Shown here in pieces: positions 22,807 through 33,139 of a stretch of DNA of 64,000 nucleotides. Under the pieces are notes generated by a model, which ran no database searches, was not told the DNA's origin, and saw only the letters and a program-made list of their open reading frames with translations. This DNA comes from Maratus speciosus (lineage: Eukaryota > Arthropoda > Arachnida > Araneae > Salticidae), in assembly GCA_963932465.1 (NCBI GenBank), contig OZ010792.1:20799632-20863631 (forward strand), in the 5' to 3' direction. Positions within the stretch are counted from its first letter, which is position 1. Each line of letters opens with the position of its first letter. Position numbers and translations under genes: made by a program.

Positions 22807-23347
22807 CAGTTAATGATTTGTATAACCTAAAGCCTTTTTTGGACGGTTTTACAAGGATGTCTGCAATTGTGTGGCAACAGACATGGAACGTTTATGGACA
22901 GATTATGGATCACTGGAATTTAGTTATTGTTTTTTGTGGCTGTGTTGCTCGGATTTGGGTAAAATAATTTTATTGTTTCAGTATACATTACACATACGTT
23001 CTGAATCAGTTGCATCTTCGAGATGCACTGTTTATTGTGGCGTCGGGTCTGGTGGGGGAGTGTTCGCTATATGCTTTCAATTGTTTTTATGCATTTGATT
23101 TATGCTTTGCGACACTCTGGCCGAAACCCACTGCCACTACTGAATAATAGTTTGTTGTAAATTGTAATTAATCTGAAACATTGCTGTGCTTTCTAAAATG
23201 CCCACCGCTGAAGAGGCCACAGCCTTTTGTTGTTTTTTTCTTGTTCAGGTTATATCTGTTTAAATTTCTTGGATGTTTTATGGTTATACTTAGTTTATTT
23301 ATGGTGCAGGATTCTGGGTCCGACAAACGCATTTAAAACATAATGTG

Positions 23348-23355
<8 letters not shown>
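22807..23355 (+). other. Naiad 3' UTR (expected location of a SECIS element)
   Basis: About 550 bp follow the RT stop, and the same sequence is present inverted at 20511-21059. A selenoprotein mRNA of this element would need a SECIS hairpin here. I examined the ATGA/TGA-containing stretches by eye and did not find one with convincing helices, so none is called. A 75-90-codon open frame (from 22871, and its mirror at 20995) has no recognisable domain. Confidence 0.5.

Positions 23356-23379
<24 letters not shown>
23349..23379. repeat. (TA)n microsatellite at the Naiad edge
   Basis: An uninterrupted TA run directly abuts the right inverted arm. It is the probable insertion target. Confidence 0.9.
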
Positions 23380-23898
23380 ACGATAAAAGCATCCCTCTCC
23401 TTACCAACCAATGATTTTGAAAACAGTACACCCTATGCTATCATACTTTTTTTCCCAGCATCTTTTTAATTTTTTTATTGAACTATACAAAACGTTTTTA
23501 AAAATGTTTTAAAAATTCTTTTAATTTTTGTCATAATTGTAGCAGCATTAACTCTGGACTTAAAATTTCTAGGAAAAATCTACAGTTATTATAATTCTGT
23601 TTCATTATTCTTGATTTATTTTGATAATGTCAGCATACACTTTAAGAAAACACACACATAAACAACACATACATTAATTTAGATCTGAAATCAAGTAATT
23701 TGCACACAGAATTGAAGAGTTAGTTGTGCAAATATAACAAATTAAATGGGGGGAAATACAACTGTCTTTACAAAAATTTATTCTAGAAATGATGCAAAAT
23801 TAAAATATAAATATTTTATATTTATATTTTACCAAATTAACAAAAATTTTAGTTTTTTGCATAAATAAATATTCCTATTATCAACATCGTGAACATAA
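23380..23898. other. No recognisable feature
   Basis: AT-rich sequence lacking coding signals. Confidence 0.5.
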
Positions 23899-23900
23899 TA

Positions 23901-24431
23901 CAGGGTGACTTAAAAGTCATGCAGCATGTGAAAAAATATATACATATTTAAAAAATATATATTACATATGATTCAAATTACAACCATAAAATAAATTAAA
24001 AGAGTGAATATTCTGAGAAACAAATCTGAAGGAAGAATTAACATAGTCACAGAAAATATTCAAAATGTGACCAGTTTCTTTGGATAGACAAGTAAACACT
24101 TCCAGTTTCCTGAAATCGGGTTACTAAGTGGTAAATCATTACCTTATTTGGCTCGGGAATATTTAGTTATATCTTTTTGAATGTTTCAGTAATTTTAATA
24201 AAAGATGTTGTTGCAAAATAATACTCAGTCACAAAAATCCTTTGAGATTGGGAAAATTTTACTTTAAACTTCTTACTGGTAAAAGCATACACTACAAATG
24301 AAATTTCTACTGTTATATGACTTTCAAAAGTATAGTTGCTATAATCTAAAGAAAAATAATCTTATTATTATCTATTTTGAAATTTGTACATTTAAAAAGA
24401 AATTTAGTTGGATGATTTTTCAATCACCCTA
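23901..24431. mobile_element. TA-flanked MITE, TIR CAGGGTGA
   Basis: The left end CAGGGTGACTTAAAAGTCAT and the right end (complement TAGGGTGATTGAAAAATCAT) form an imperfect inverted repeat of about 24 bp, flanked by TA. An open frame of 73 codons inside has no recognisable domain. Confidence 0.65.
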
Positions 24432-24433
24432 TA

Positions 24434-25041
24434 TTAATTATTATTTTGTGTACTTTCATGGAATTACATCTGTCTTCATAATTATGAGAATCAGTGCAAA
24501 TGAAACTGTTTGTTCATAGGCCACAATTGAATAAGAGCAGTTTATTAGAGAAGTTTCACTATGTTAATTAAAATTAAAATACATAACAATGAAACAATAA
24601 AAACTTAATAAATAGAAACAAATATCACATAAATTGTGAATCATAATCACAGTCATCATAATCATCATCTGTTTCGGTAGAGGTAGATGAACAACTTAAC
24701 TTTGATTTGGAAATTTTTTCTAATCTGAAAATAAAATAAGAAATATGCAGGATTATCACAAAAAAAAATCATATTACTATTAATAGTATATCTCCACAAT
24801 AAAATAAATGAACAAATTGAATTCAGATAATTTCTTTTCATAAAAAAATAATAATGAATAAAATTTCACTAAATTTTAAAACAAACAAAAATGTATAATA
24901 AATTCAATTCTAAAATAAATTGAAGGAAAATCTCAATTTTACACAATTCTAGAATCAAAAGAAGCAAAATAAATGAAATGAATCTATCATTTGAAAGAAA
25001 AACTTTCATAGTTTTTGATGTAAACATCAAAGTATCTTCTT
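24434..25041. other. No recognisable feature
   Basis: AT-rich. A short CATCATCAT-rich stretch near 24655-24675 is the only pattern noticed. Confidence 0.5.
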
Positions 25042-25045
25042 TTAA

Positions 25046-27718
25046 CCCTTTATGCACCAACGGTACTTTAAAGTACCACAGTTTTCTATCCCAATTAAAA
25101 CACTCTCATTGAATACATTCACAATGGTACTTTTAGGAGACAATAGTAAATACTTCCCTTGATCATCACTACATAACAAAAACAGTTCCAGTAAACTGAA
25201 AATTGTTCACGAAGCTATTTTGGTGCATGTGAGTGTGAATTTTGCTTCCAATTCCTTGTCCGACATGGTATCTCTAACTTTTGCTTGTAAACATTTTAAA
25301 ATTTAAAGGTAAGGCATCATATTTTTCTTGTTTTTAATAGATCACTTGACAATATTTTATGCTACAAAAGGTATACAGTGAAACCTCCCTGAACGGTCAC
25401 CTCTAAACAACGACAACCTCCGAATACCGGCCACATGTTGATGGAACCAAACACGTTCCATAGAATTAACATTAGTACGAACCTTTAAATAAGGAATTCT
25501 GAACAACGGCCACTCAAAAGTCACAATAAAAATTTTTTACAGCTCTTGGTACAATTTCATATTTATTTGCAAACCGAAATGTGAAACAGATCAAACAAAA
25601 TTTACTTGATATGTGAACAAACAGAAAATAAAGACATTAATAATAATGGGGAAATTTTATATAATATTCTTAGAACGGCAGGCATAACTAACATAAAGAA
25701 AGGCTTGTTTGTATCTCTGGTCAAAAATTTGGTAGTTACTGCCACACTTGATTCCATATAGCAAATGGTGGTAGATAGGAGAGAGGAAGAGAAAATAGAT
25801 TATAGAATCATCCAAAATTTCCAGTATTAATACATATACCAAAGATTTGATGAACTTTCGTGAAATCCAAAATTTCTCATTAAATCATAATGATGATGAA
25901 TTGTATAGCAAATCAAGACATATTTTTTTTCTTTGAAATAAGACATTTTGCAGCAAAAAAAAAAAAAAAAAAAAAAGAAAAGCAACTACAAATCACTGAT
26001 TTTTTTATTATATTAAAACAATGAGGATTAATTAAAATGACTATGTGTATTTCTATTTAAATTTATGTAATTTTGATTTTTAAAAAATGAAACATCTGAA
26101 TAACACCCACCTCTAAAGAGCGGTCACTTTTCACTGGTCCCATGGGTAATCGTTATTCAGAGGTTACACTGTATATATACATATATATTTTAAGTTTGTT
26201 TACTTTACGATGCCCTTTTCTAAGTGGTCCTTTTGAGTACCATCGGGACTACGTTGAACAGGATTTTTAGCTAAATTTTTATCCTTTGAATACATATGGT
26301 GCATAAAAACGTACATATTTACTAGGGATGCGTGGGTGCTACACAGGTGGATTTTGATACAATATAGGTGAAGATATTGTACAATTTATGTATGACACTG
26401 ATAATAAAGCAAAAAACATGTTATTTTTATCTTTAAGAAAAAATATTGTATTTTTATAAAACAAAATGGAAAAAATTATGAAATAGAAAAAAAATCTAAA
26501 AATATCTTCTAGCATTTTTATGAATCCTTTTGAGTTTTCTACACTACTAAACTAACACTAAACTACTTCAATTAAAAGTTTGGAAATTGCTTTCAGATAT
26601 GCTTTCCATCGGACAATACTGTTACAAATGTAGAATATCCTTCTGATGGCAAAATGTTCACTGATGATGGATGCACCAACAGCATAATCATCTAGTCACA
26701 TATACATCATAGACGTATATACACTAGATATATGCATGATAAATTGATGTCACATTAAAATAATAAGAAAAAATTGGATATAGGTTTTTTTTCTAAGTCT
26801 CGATTTTTGTCCAAGCGTTATGACCCAATAATACTTTGAAGTACCACATCAAGTAATTAGCCGTAATTAAAAAAATAATAATAATCTTTTATTTTTAGTC
26901 CATATATGTTCTAATACATCATAGCAATGCAAGGGAAAAAAGTTTTGAGAAGATAGTATTTTAAATTCATAATTTGGGATATAAAAGGTTAAGAGGAGAA
27001 TTGTGTAGTGTTTGGAGTATGTGGGGTAGGAATAGCAACTGTTATACTCTTGGAAAAAAGCTCGAGGGAAAACAATATCCAGCTTCAATAAAAAATATCC
27101 AAGAACATCTCAAAGCTTCAAAAAGACACATTTGAATGCTATTTTTTAACAGCTCAAGAGAAAGCACTGGATGACTTTAAATGTGTACTGAATGTGTTCA
27201 GCAACAGAAAATCAATTCAGATTGACTCTTAGGTTACCAATTTTAATTTTAAATTATGTGTTTTCTTTTAAAGGTCATTTCACATATGTACAAACATAAA
27301 AATGACAGTAGAAGAATCAAATTGAAAATAATAAAATAAATGCTTCTAGTACCACTGGGATGTACAAAAACCACTGACTACTACCAGTAAGTCATAAAAA
27401 ATCCATCAGCAAAAACTGATTTAATTTACTTACTGGGTATGGGTACTAATTTTACTATATAGTATTGTACAGAGGTCAAAAAGGTAAAAAAAGAAAAATA
27501 ATATAAAGTAAACATAAATCGGTGCCAAAAGGCTAAAATTTGTAAGAAATATGTGATAAATAATTGTTTTTCTCAACAAATCAGTGAATTTCCTTCAATC
27601 CAGTGAGTTTTTTTCGAATTAAATATGAGATGTTTACTTTCAAATCACTTGTGCAAAGATTTGTGGCAATAATAATTCCTATTATTCTTCAATGGTACAC
27701 ATGTGTACCATTGGTAGG
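25046..27718. mobile_element. piggyBac-like element with palindromic subterminal motifs
   Basis: TTAA flanks both ends (25042-25045 and 27719-27722), the piggyBac target site. The left end starts CCCTTTATGCACCAACGG and the right end (complement) CCTACCAATGG. Next to each end is a perfect 16-bp palindrome of related sequence: GGTACTTTAAAGTACC (25062-25077) and GGTACACATGTGTACC (27694-27709). A further TACTTTGAAGTACC occurs near 26832. No transposase domain could be recognised, so this is a non-autonomous or decayed copy. A Tigger-like MITE is nested inside. Confidence 0.65.
25376..26171. mobile_element. Tigger/pogo-like MITE nested in the piggyBac-like element
   Basis: The left end CAGTGAAACCTCCCTGAACG and right end (complement CAGTGTAACCTCTGAATAAC) are flanked by TA (25374-25375 and 26172-26173). 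Subterminal CGGTCACCTCTAAA and its inverted counterpart extend the similarity. It contains a poly-A run at 25955 and is non-coding. Confidence 0.88.
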
Positions 27719-27722
27719 TTAA

Positions 27723-28288
27723 GGGCTAAATGCAGTAGAATATACGGTTCTCACTGATTTTACACCACTAAAAATTGCATTTGTAAGACCCCATAGTCCC
27801 ACTCAAATTTACCAGAGTTTTGGTGTCATTTGACACATGAATTCAAAATCTTTCTGAGAAAGCAAAAATGTTTTTAGTGCTTTGCCAGATAGCACAAAAC
27901 CTTTTGTACATTGTAACCCTTAAAATTTCTTGAATGAATGCTATTCTAAGCTTATGTTTCATGTAGATTTTCAAAGACATATCTTTGGGAAGTGAAATCG
28001 TCTGCTTACTCAGGCACAAAAACAAAATACAGAAACATTTTAAATGTAGAACCAAACATTCACCTATAATTATCAGCAAATGAATATGATATAAAAAAAT
28101 TGTGAGAAGCAATACAGCTGCAGGTTTCACTAGTATTGACTCTAGAACAAAAGGGCCGGCAGGGGGAATTTAATAAAAAGGGCACTCTTGTGTCCTGGAA
28201 TATTTTGTTTGGAGTCCCCTTTTGTCAGAAATAATCCTACTTATACACAAAACATATTGGTTTGATCACATCTTTATGTGATGTTTGT
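27723..28288. other. No recognisable feature
   Basis: AT-rich. A 95-codon minus-strand open frame (27843-28130) has no recognised domain. Confidence 0.5.
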
Positions 28289-28790
28289 TTAGTCAAACCT
28301 TCCATTTCTAAAGTTTGCGATATTAGTGGGTTCTTACTCACAATGCAACGTGCTAGTTATTTTTTGGTCTTCTTTCGTCTTATTATAAAATTCTCCATTT
28401 TCTCCATGAATGACTGATGAATCTCACTATATTTTATTGCTACCAATTGGCGAAACTTGCACAGTTTTTTTCACTAGAGTGACGTATAAATTTTCTGTAG
28501 AGAATGACGGAATATTCGTTTTTGTTCCAAAATCTGAGTTGTTTAGTCAAACCTTCCGTTTCTAAAGTTTGTGATATTGGTAGGTTCTTATTCACAATGC
28601 TAATTATTTTTGGTCTTCTTTCGTCTTATTATAAAATATCCCATTTTCTCCATGAATGACTGATGAATCTCACTATGTTTTATTGCTACCGATTGGTGAA
28701 ACTGGTACAGTTTTTTTCCCTAGACTGATGTATAAATTTTGTGAGTAGAGATTGACCGAATATATTTGTTTTTGTTCCAAAATCTGAGTT
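28289..28790. repeat. ~250-bp tandem duplication
   Basis: Two consecutive copies (28289-28540 and 28541-28790) begin TTAGTCAAACCTTCC and end TTCCAAAATCTGAGTT, with roughly 10-15% substitutions and small indels. They share CTTCTTTCGTCTTATTATAA and TGACTGATGAATCTCACTAT. No function is apparent. Confidence 0.9.
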
Positions 28791-29757
28791 TTGCAGAAGA
28801 TTCATTTTCAGCAAAAATGCTGCCGAAAATTCAGTCAGAACCAAAACTATCTGTATTCCAAAAATCTTATTTCTTCCTTCAGAAATTTTCAACATTATTC
28901 ATTGATTTGAGCTATATCGGCTCAAATGAGATCTTATTTATTTATTGCTATGAACTTCACTGTTTATAATTATCAGTCATCACTAACTCAAGATGTGAGT
29001 GCAAATTTAAAGCAAACAATGCATATATAACTAAACTTTGAAGATGCTTTCCATGTGCTCATTAAAAGTAGACTTAACAGCAATAAGAAATTTTTAGTTT
29101 GAGTGCTTCGAATGTTGCCTAAAAAAAAATGTAGTAAAACAGATGAAGACCATTTTCAAAAATCATTATAAAAGATAAATCGAGGTATGTATACCTAAAA
29201 CATTTTTTAATTAGATGAAATTCATATAATTAGAAAATCAACCTGTGTTGTTGATGAATTAACTACATTTTCCAAACATCCATTTCAAAACTTTCTTAGG
29301 GGAGGAGGTGGTGACAAAGTGATAAAATTTCCCTGTTAAAATCATATTTTATATATTTTTTTATACTTTAATTTTTTATTATTCGATTTTTATTTGTTAA
29401 TTTCACGTCAAAAGTGAGTTAAATCACCAAATATGGCGCTACAAATTTTTTGCTCAATTTATCCATGGAGTATTTGTGTGGTACATATTAGAATTAAATC
29501 AGATCGCTATTTGTTTAATAATAGATAGCATAAGAAACAAGAATTAGTTTTTTTTTCTATGCAGAGGATAAATGTATAAATAGTAAATACATTTACGCTA
29601 AAATCTTTCATGATCCTTAAAAACTTTTTTTTTTTTTTTTAGAGAAATACAACATAAGCAAACAATTTTGTTTTAAAGTTGGATGGAATAAAGTTTCGAA
29701 TGTTTAAAACGAAATGTTGTTGTATTAAATGTTGTGTCTTTTGGTAAAAGTAAGCTT
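28791..29757. other. No recognisable feature
   Basis: AT-rich sequence with homopolymers. No coding or element signature is visible. Confidence 0.5.
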
Positions 29758-29765
29758 TTAAACAG

Positions 29766-31285
29766 CAGGGTTGTTTGGTTTAAACAACGCTGGTTTAAAC
29801 CAAATGGTTTTTTAAAAAAAATCATGCTGGTTTTTTTTCATCTGGTTTTTTTCTCTTTTTCCCTATTGTTTTCATTTATTTTACACATTATTGAAAAATG
29901 CAAAATCCAAGTTATGCAGAAGCTAGAAGCAAAACTCTAGAAAAATGATGAATTAATAAACTTGTAAAGGGACAAACATTTTTAGTCAATCAAACTTTTC
30001 TTATAAGTTTTGAATCTACATAGCAGACTAACTAATTTTTCTAAAATTAGCTGGGAAAAAAAAGTAGTTAGTTTTATTTCTTCTTCTTTTTCAAGCCTTT
30101 TATTTTTAAAAATAGTCAAAATGGCAGATTTGAGCTAAAAATACACTTTTACTATTTAGATTGTTTGATTAGTTAAGATTTACTAAGGGTTACATTATGC
30201 CTCAATGATGACGTAATCATAAGTAATTCTCTCCATTGGTTACTCTTTGTTCTGTATGCTAATGAATGATGGGCTGTGAGTTTTCTTTGTTGTAACATGG
30301 CTATTGGGTTTAGTAAGCCTTTGTTTTTCTTGCATTCCTACATTGGGATTGGGGTTTTGCATTATGATTTATTTTATTCTGTTACCAGCAGGGTTAGCAT
30401 GGTTTAAATCAGTTGGTTAACCAACTGGTTTTTTAGAAAATGTCTAATATAATATTTTCTCATTTTTGTAATTTAAGTGTTTCAAATTATTGGATATAAA
30501 TAATTTCTATTTTTAACCAGGGATGTAGTGGAGGGTATGCGCAAGTATACGGCATATACCTTCTGAATTTTTCTACGATTGACAACTTTTATAAATCTAC
30601 TTTCCATTTTAAGATCAATGTTTTCAGTAGTCTAAAAAGCTGGTAAATAGGTATTTCTGTTTATTTTACTGTCGCCTTTTTTTTTTCTTTTTTTTTTTTT
30701 ACCTGGTAGTTTCTGAGAAGTGTCAATTGACAATATGCAATACTTCTTGAAACGTGTAAAGACTCTATTGCTAAATTCAAATCATTCCAGGAATTCTTTA
30801 TAAAAAGCTTAAAAGCTTTACTTTCAATAAAAGATAATAATTGTTCATGTAGTGTTTTAACAGAAAAATCAGATATCTCAGATTGCAAATATTTCAAAGA
30901 AATGATTTTGAATAGCCATGGGAAATTTATATTGTATTTCTGAAACTACATCATATATTTATTTATAGTACTATAGTAATCAAAAGTTGTTTATTAAGAT
31001 TTTCAAAGTATCAATGTTTCACTATGTAGAGCATTTTATTCACGGAACATAAGACATAGCTTTAACTAAAAATGTTTAAATTATTTCAATTTTCTACATA
31101 ATTATTGCAATTATTTAATTTAAATTATTTTTAAATGAAGTTATATTACTTATATATTCAACAATGTTTATTTTTATCATTAAATATGCATATATATGTG
31201 ATAGGAAAATATATTTTAAAAAAACCTGGTTTAAACCAAAAAAACATGGTTTAAACCAAAAAAACCGGGTTTTTTACCAACCCTG
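29766..31285. mobile_element. hAT MITE, TIR CAGGGTT, 8-bp TSD TTAAACAG, with an internal second left end
   Basis: The left end CAGGGTTGTTTGGTTTAAAC and the right end (complement CAGGGTTGGTAAAAAACCC) carry repeated GGTTTAAACCA palindromes. The exact 8-bp duplication TTAAACAG lies at 29758-29765 and 31286-31293. A second copy of the left end, CAGGGTTAGCATGGTTTAAA, starts at 30390 in the same orientation. It suggests a nested or tandem copy whose right end was lost. No transposase is seen. Confidence 0.9.
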
Positions 31286-31544
31286 TTAAACAGTGAGATA
31301 TTGCTGTTCAATTGAGTTATTAATTATAAATTATTAGAATGAATGAAGAATTAGTTAATATTTTTATGAATTAAATAATATTCTAAAAATGAAAGTAGTA
31401 AATATTATTCAATTGACTCTAAATTTAGCAATAAAAAAGTACGGGACTGCACAAACAACTATTACAGAAAATGAATTTGAAAAAAGGAAAGGAATTTTAT
31501 CTGCAATCAAAAGTTAGCCTTCAATTCTGTATCAGACGATCAGG

Positions 31545-32452
31545 GGCGGACTGGCCCACCCCGCTAGCCCGCGATCGCGGGGTGGGCCAAACGGGTGTAG
31601 TGGGCCAAAAAATAAATTTTTTTGAGTTTTTTTCTTTCCAATAATAATAAAAAAAAAATTATGAAACTTAATTTTTTTTTTCCCCTCATGAAGCTTTTTT
31701 TTTTTTTTTTGATCAAGTAAGTCCTAATTTCTCCTTTCCCTCTCCCATTATTAATCTTTAGAAGATTTGTGCAAATCACTCATTTTGTATAGAAGTCGAG
31801 AACAAGGGATAAAGTAAAAAGCAAACATGGTCAGAGAAGGGTAGGATGGGTCTGCCTGCGAACAATGAGGAATTTGCACACATGGGGAAATCAATCAATT
31901 ACATGTTTTTCTGATAATTACAGATTCATACATTTCAAAAATTTCTCAAAAATGCAAAAAATCGGGCCAATAGTTTTTAAATTAAGCTTAAAGTTAAGAG
32001 GTAAACAGGCCACTAGAAAACGCTGTGTGATTGGCTGTGACGTCACTGTTCACGATATGCCAATGTTTACATTTTGCTTGCAGGTGCACGGAGCAAGCAG
32101 GCGGCGTTTCCTTTTCTATAAGCCTGTGTTTTGAAAGCATTTTGAAAATTTTTTTACATCCACGTTTATTTCATCTTTATTACATTTCATCAATCTCGCT
32201 GTATTAATGGAAATAAAATGGCATTATTTCCAGTATTAAAGAAAAGTTTTGATTTAAAAAAAATCAGTTACATTAGTTTCTTTCTTTTCAACAAATTAAA
32301 AACATAAATTCTCCTTGTAAAATATTAGTTAAAGCTTTTTTAATGTTACAGTTAAGAAAAATTATATAGATATATAGTATTTCATATATTTGTGATTTAT
32401 AATAGTTGTCAATAAAGAAACGCCTGTGACAACCCTGATTCTTAGGTATGAC

Positions 32453-32483
<31 letters not shown>

Positions 32484-33010
32484 ACTGTATATTTGAACTT
32501 AAGAATATATATTAAGTTTTCGTTCCAGATCTAGTTTTTATATTTCCTAGAGAGTGAAATTTTAAAACATACTCAAATTTAAAAGTAAACTTTTATTCAA
32601 AATAACCTGGCTTCAGGCCCGATAAGTTTGAACACAAAATCAAAGAATGTTTTAAAAGAAGTCAGAAGTAAACCATATCAGAGGACAAACACTGGGACAA
32701 TGACTTTTAAAATCCATTGTGCACAGACCATAGACTTCGCAAGAAATTTCAAAAATCAAGTCTGTGCTGTTTTCCCCTTGAACAACCCTCCCCATCCCTT
32801 ACCTGCATAGTTGTACATTATAGCATGTTGAAATAATTTTATGTACGCCTCCATGGGACCAGAGAACAAATTCTAAAGAGGTGCAAGATTTCGGATCAAA
32901 TGTGTCAGTAGTCTGCTGAAAGCTCCCCGCTCCCCCCTTCTTTTTGTAAGGATAATCTCGAAAAAATATTTTTTCCTATTCAATAACGCAAAATTTTGTG
33001 ACTCATTTTT
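31545..33010. other. 5' non-coding part of the hAT reconstruction
   Basis: No transposase sequence is recognisable here. The left end carries a hairpin-forming CCCGCGATCGCGGG near 31570. There are long T runs at 31690-31710 and 32458-32483. Open frames of 60-90 codons look accidental. Confidence 0.5.
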
Positions 33011-33052
33011 AGCTCACAGGCTATCAAAGCCTGAGAGCTAATGTGCCCGCCC

Positions 33053-33139
33053 GTTCTGTATGTATGTATGTATTTATGTATGTATGTATGTATGTACGTA
33101 TGTATGTATGTATGTATGTATGTACGTACGTACGTATGT
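33053..33139. repeat. (TGTA)n microsatellite
   Basis: A tetranucleotide repeat with a few C substitutions creating ACGT steps. It lies between the left hairpin and the satellite array. Minus-strand translation gives a meaningless His-Thr-Tyr-Ile repeat. Confidence 0.95.

Larger units (their letters stand above)
20511..23355 (+). mobile_element. Naiad-type Penelope-like element with inverted terminal arms
   Basis: Two arms of 603 bp (20511-21113 and 22753-23355) are near-perfect inverted copies with no net length difference; I found two mismatches. They enclose 1.6 kb encoding a Penelope-type reverse transcriptase. The arms are the 3' end of the element (last RT codons plus 3' UTR), so the left arm is an inverted partial copy. 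Complex inverted insertions of this kind are known for Penelope-like elements. The outer edge abuts a (TA)n microsatellite (23349-23379), matching the reported microsatellite preference of Naiads. The N-terminal GIY-YIG endonuclease expected for Naiads is missing, so the copy is 5'-truncated at the inversion junction. Confidence 0.85.

Noticed and set aside
22812..22870. SECIS candidate at the ATGA motif near 22813, and another around TCTGAAACATTGC near 23175
   Set aside because: By eye the flanking helices do not pair well enough and the apical AA position is wrong. A dedicated search is needed, so no SECIS is called.
22871..23098. Open frame starting MATDMERL in the Naiad 3' UTR and its mirror on the minus strand (20723-20995)
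   Set aside because: It lies in the untranslated arm and differs in length between the two arms because of a small substitution creating a stop. No recognised domain.
28410..28470. Hammerhead-ribozyme-like CTGATGA ... GAAAC
   Set aside because: The sequence between the two motifs cannot form stem II, and flanking stems are absent. The motif also varies between the two tandem copies.
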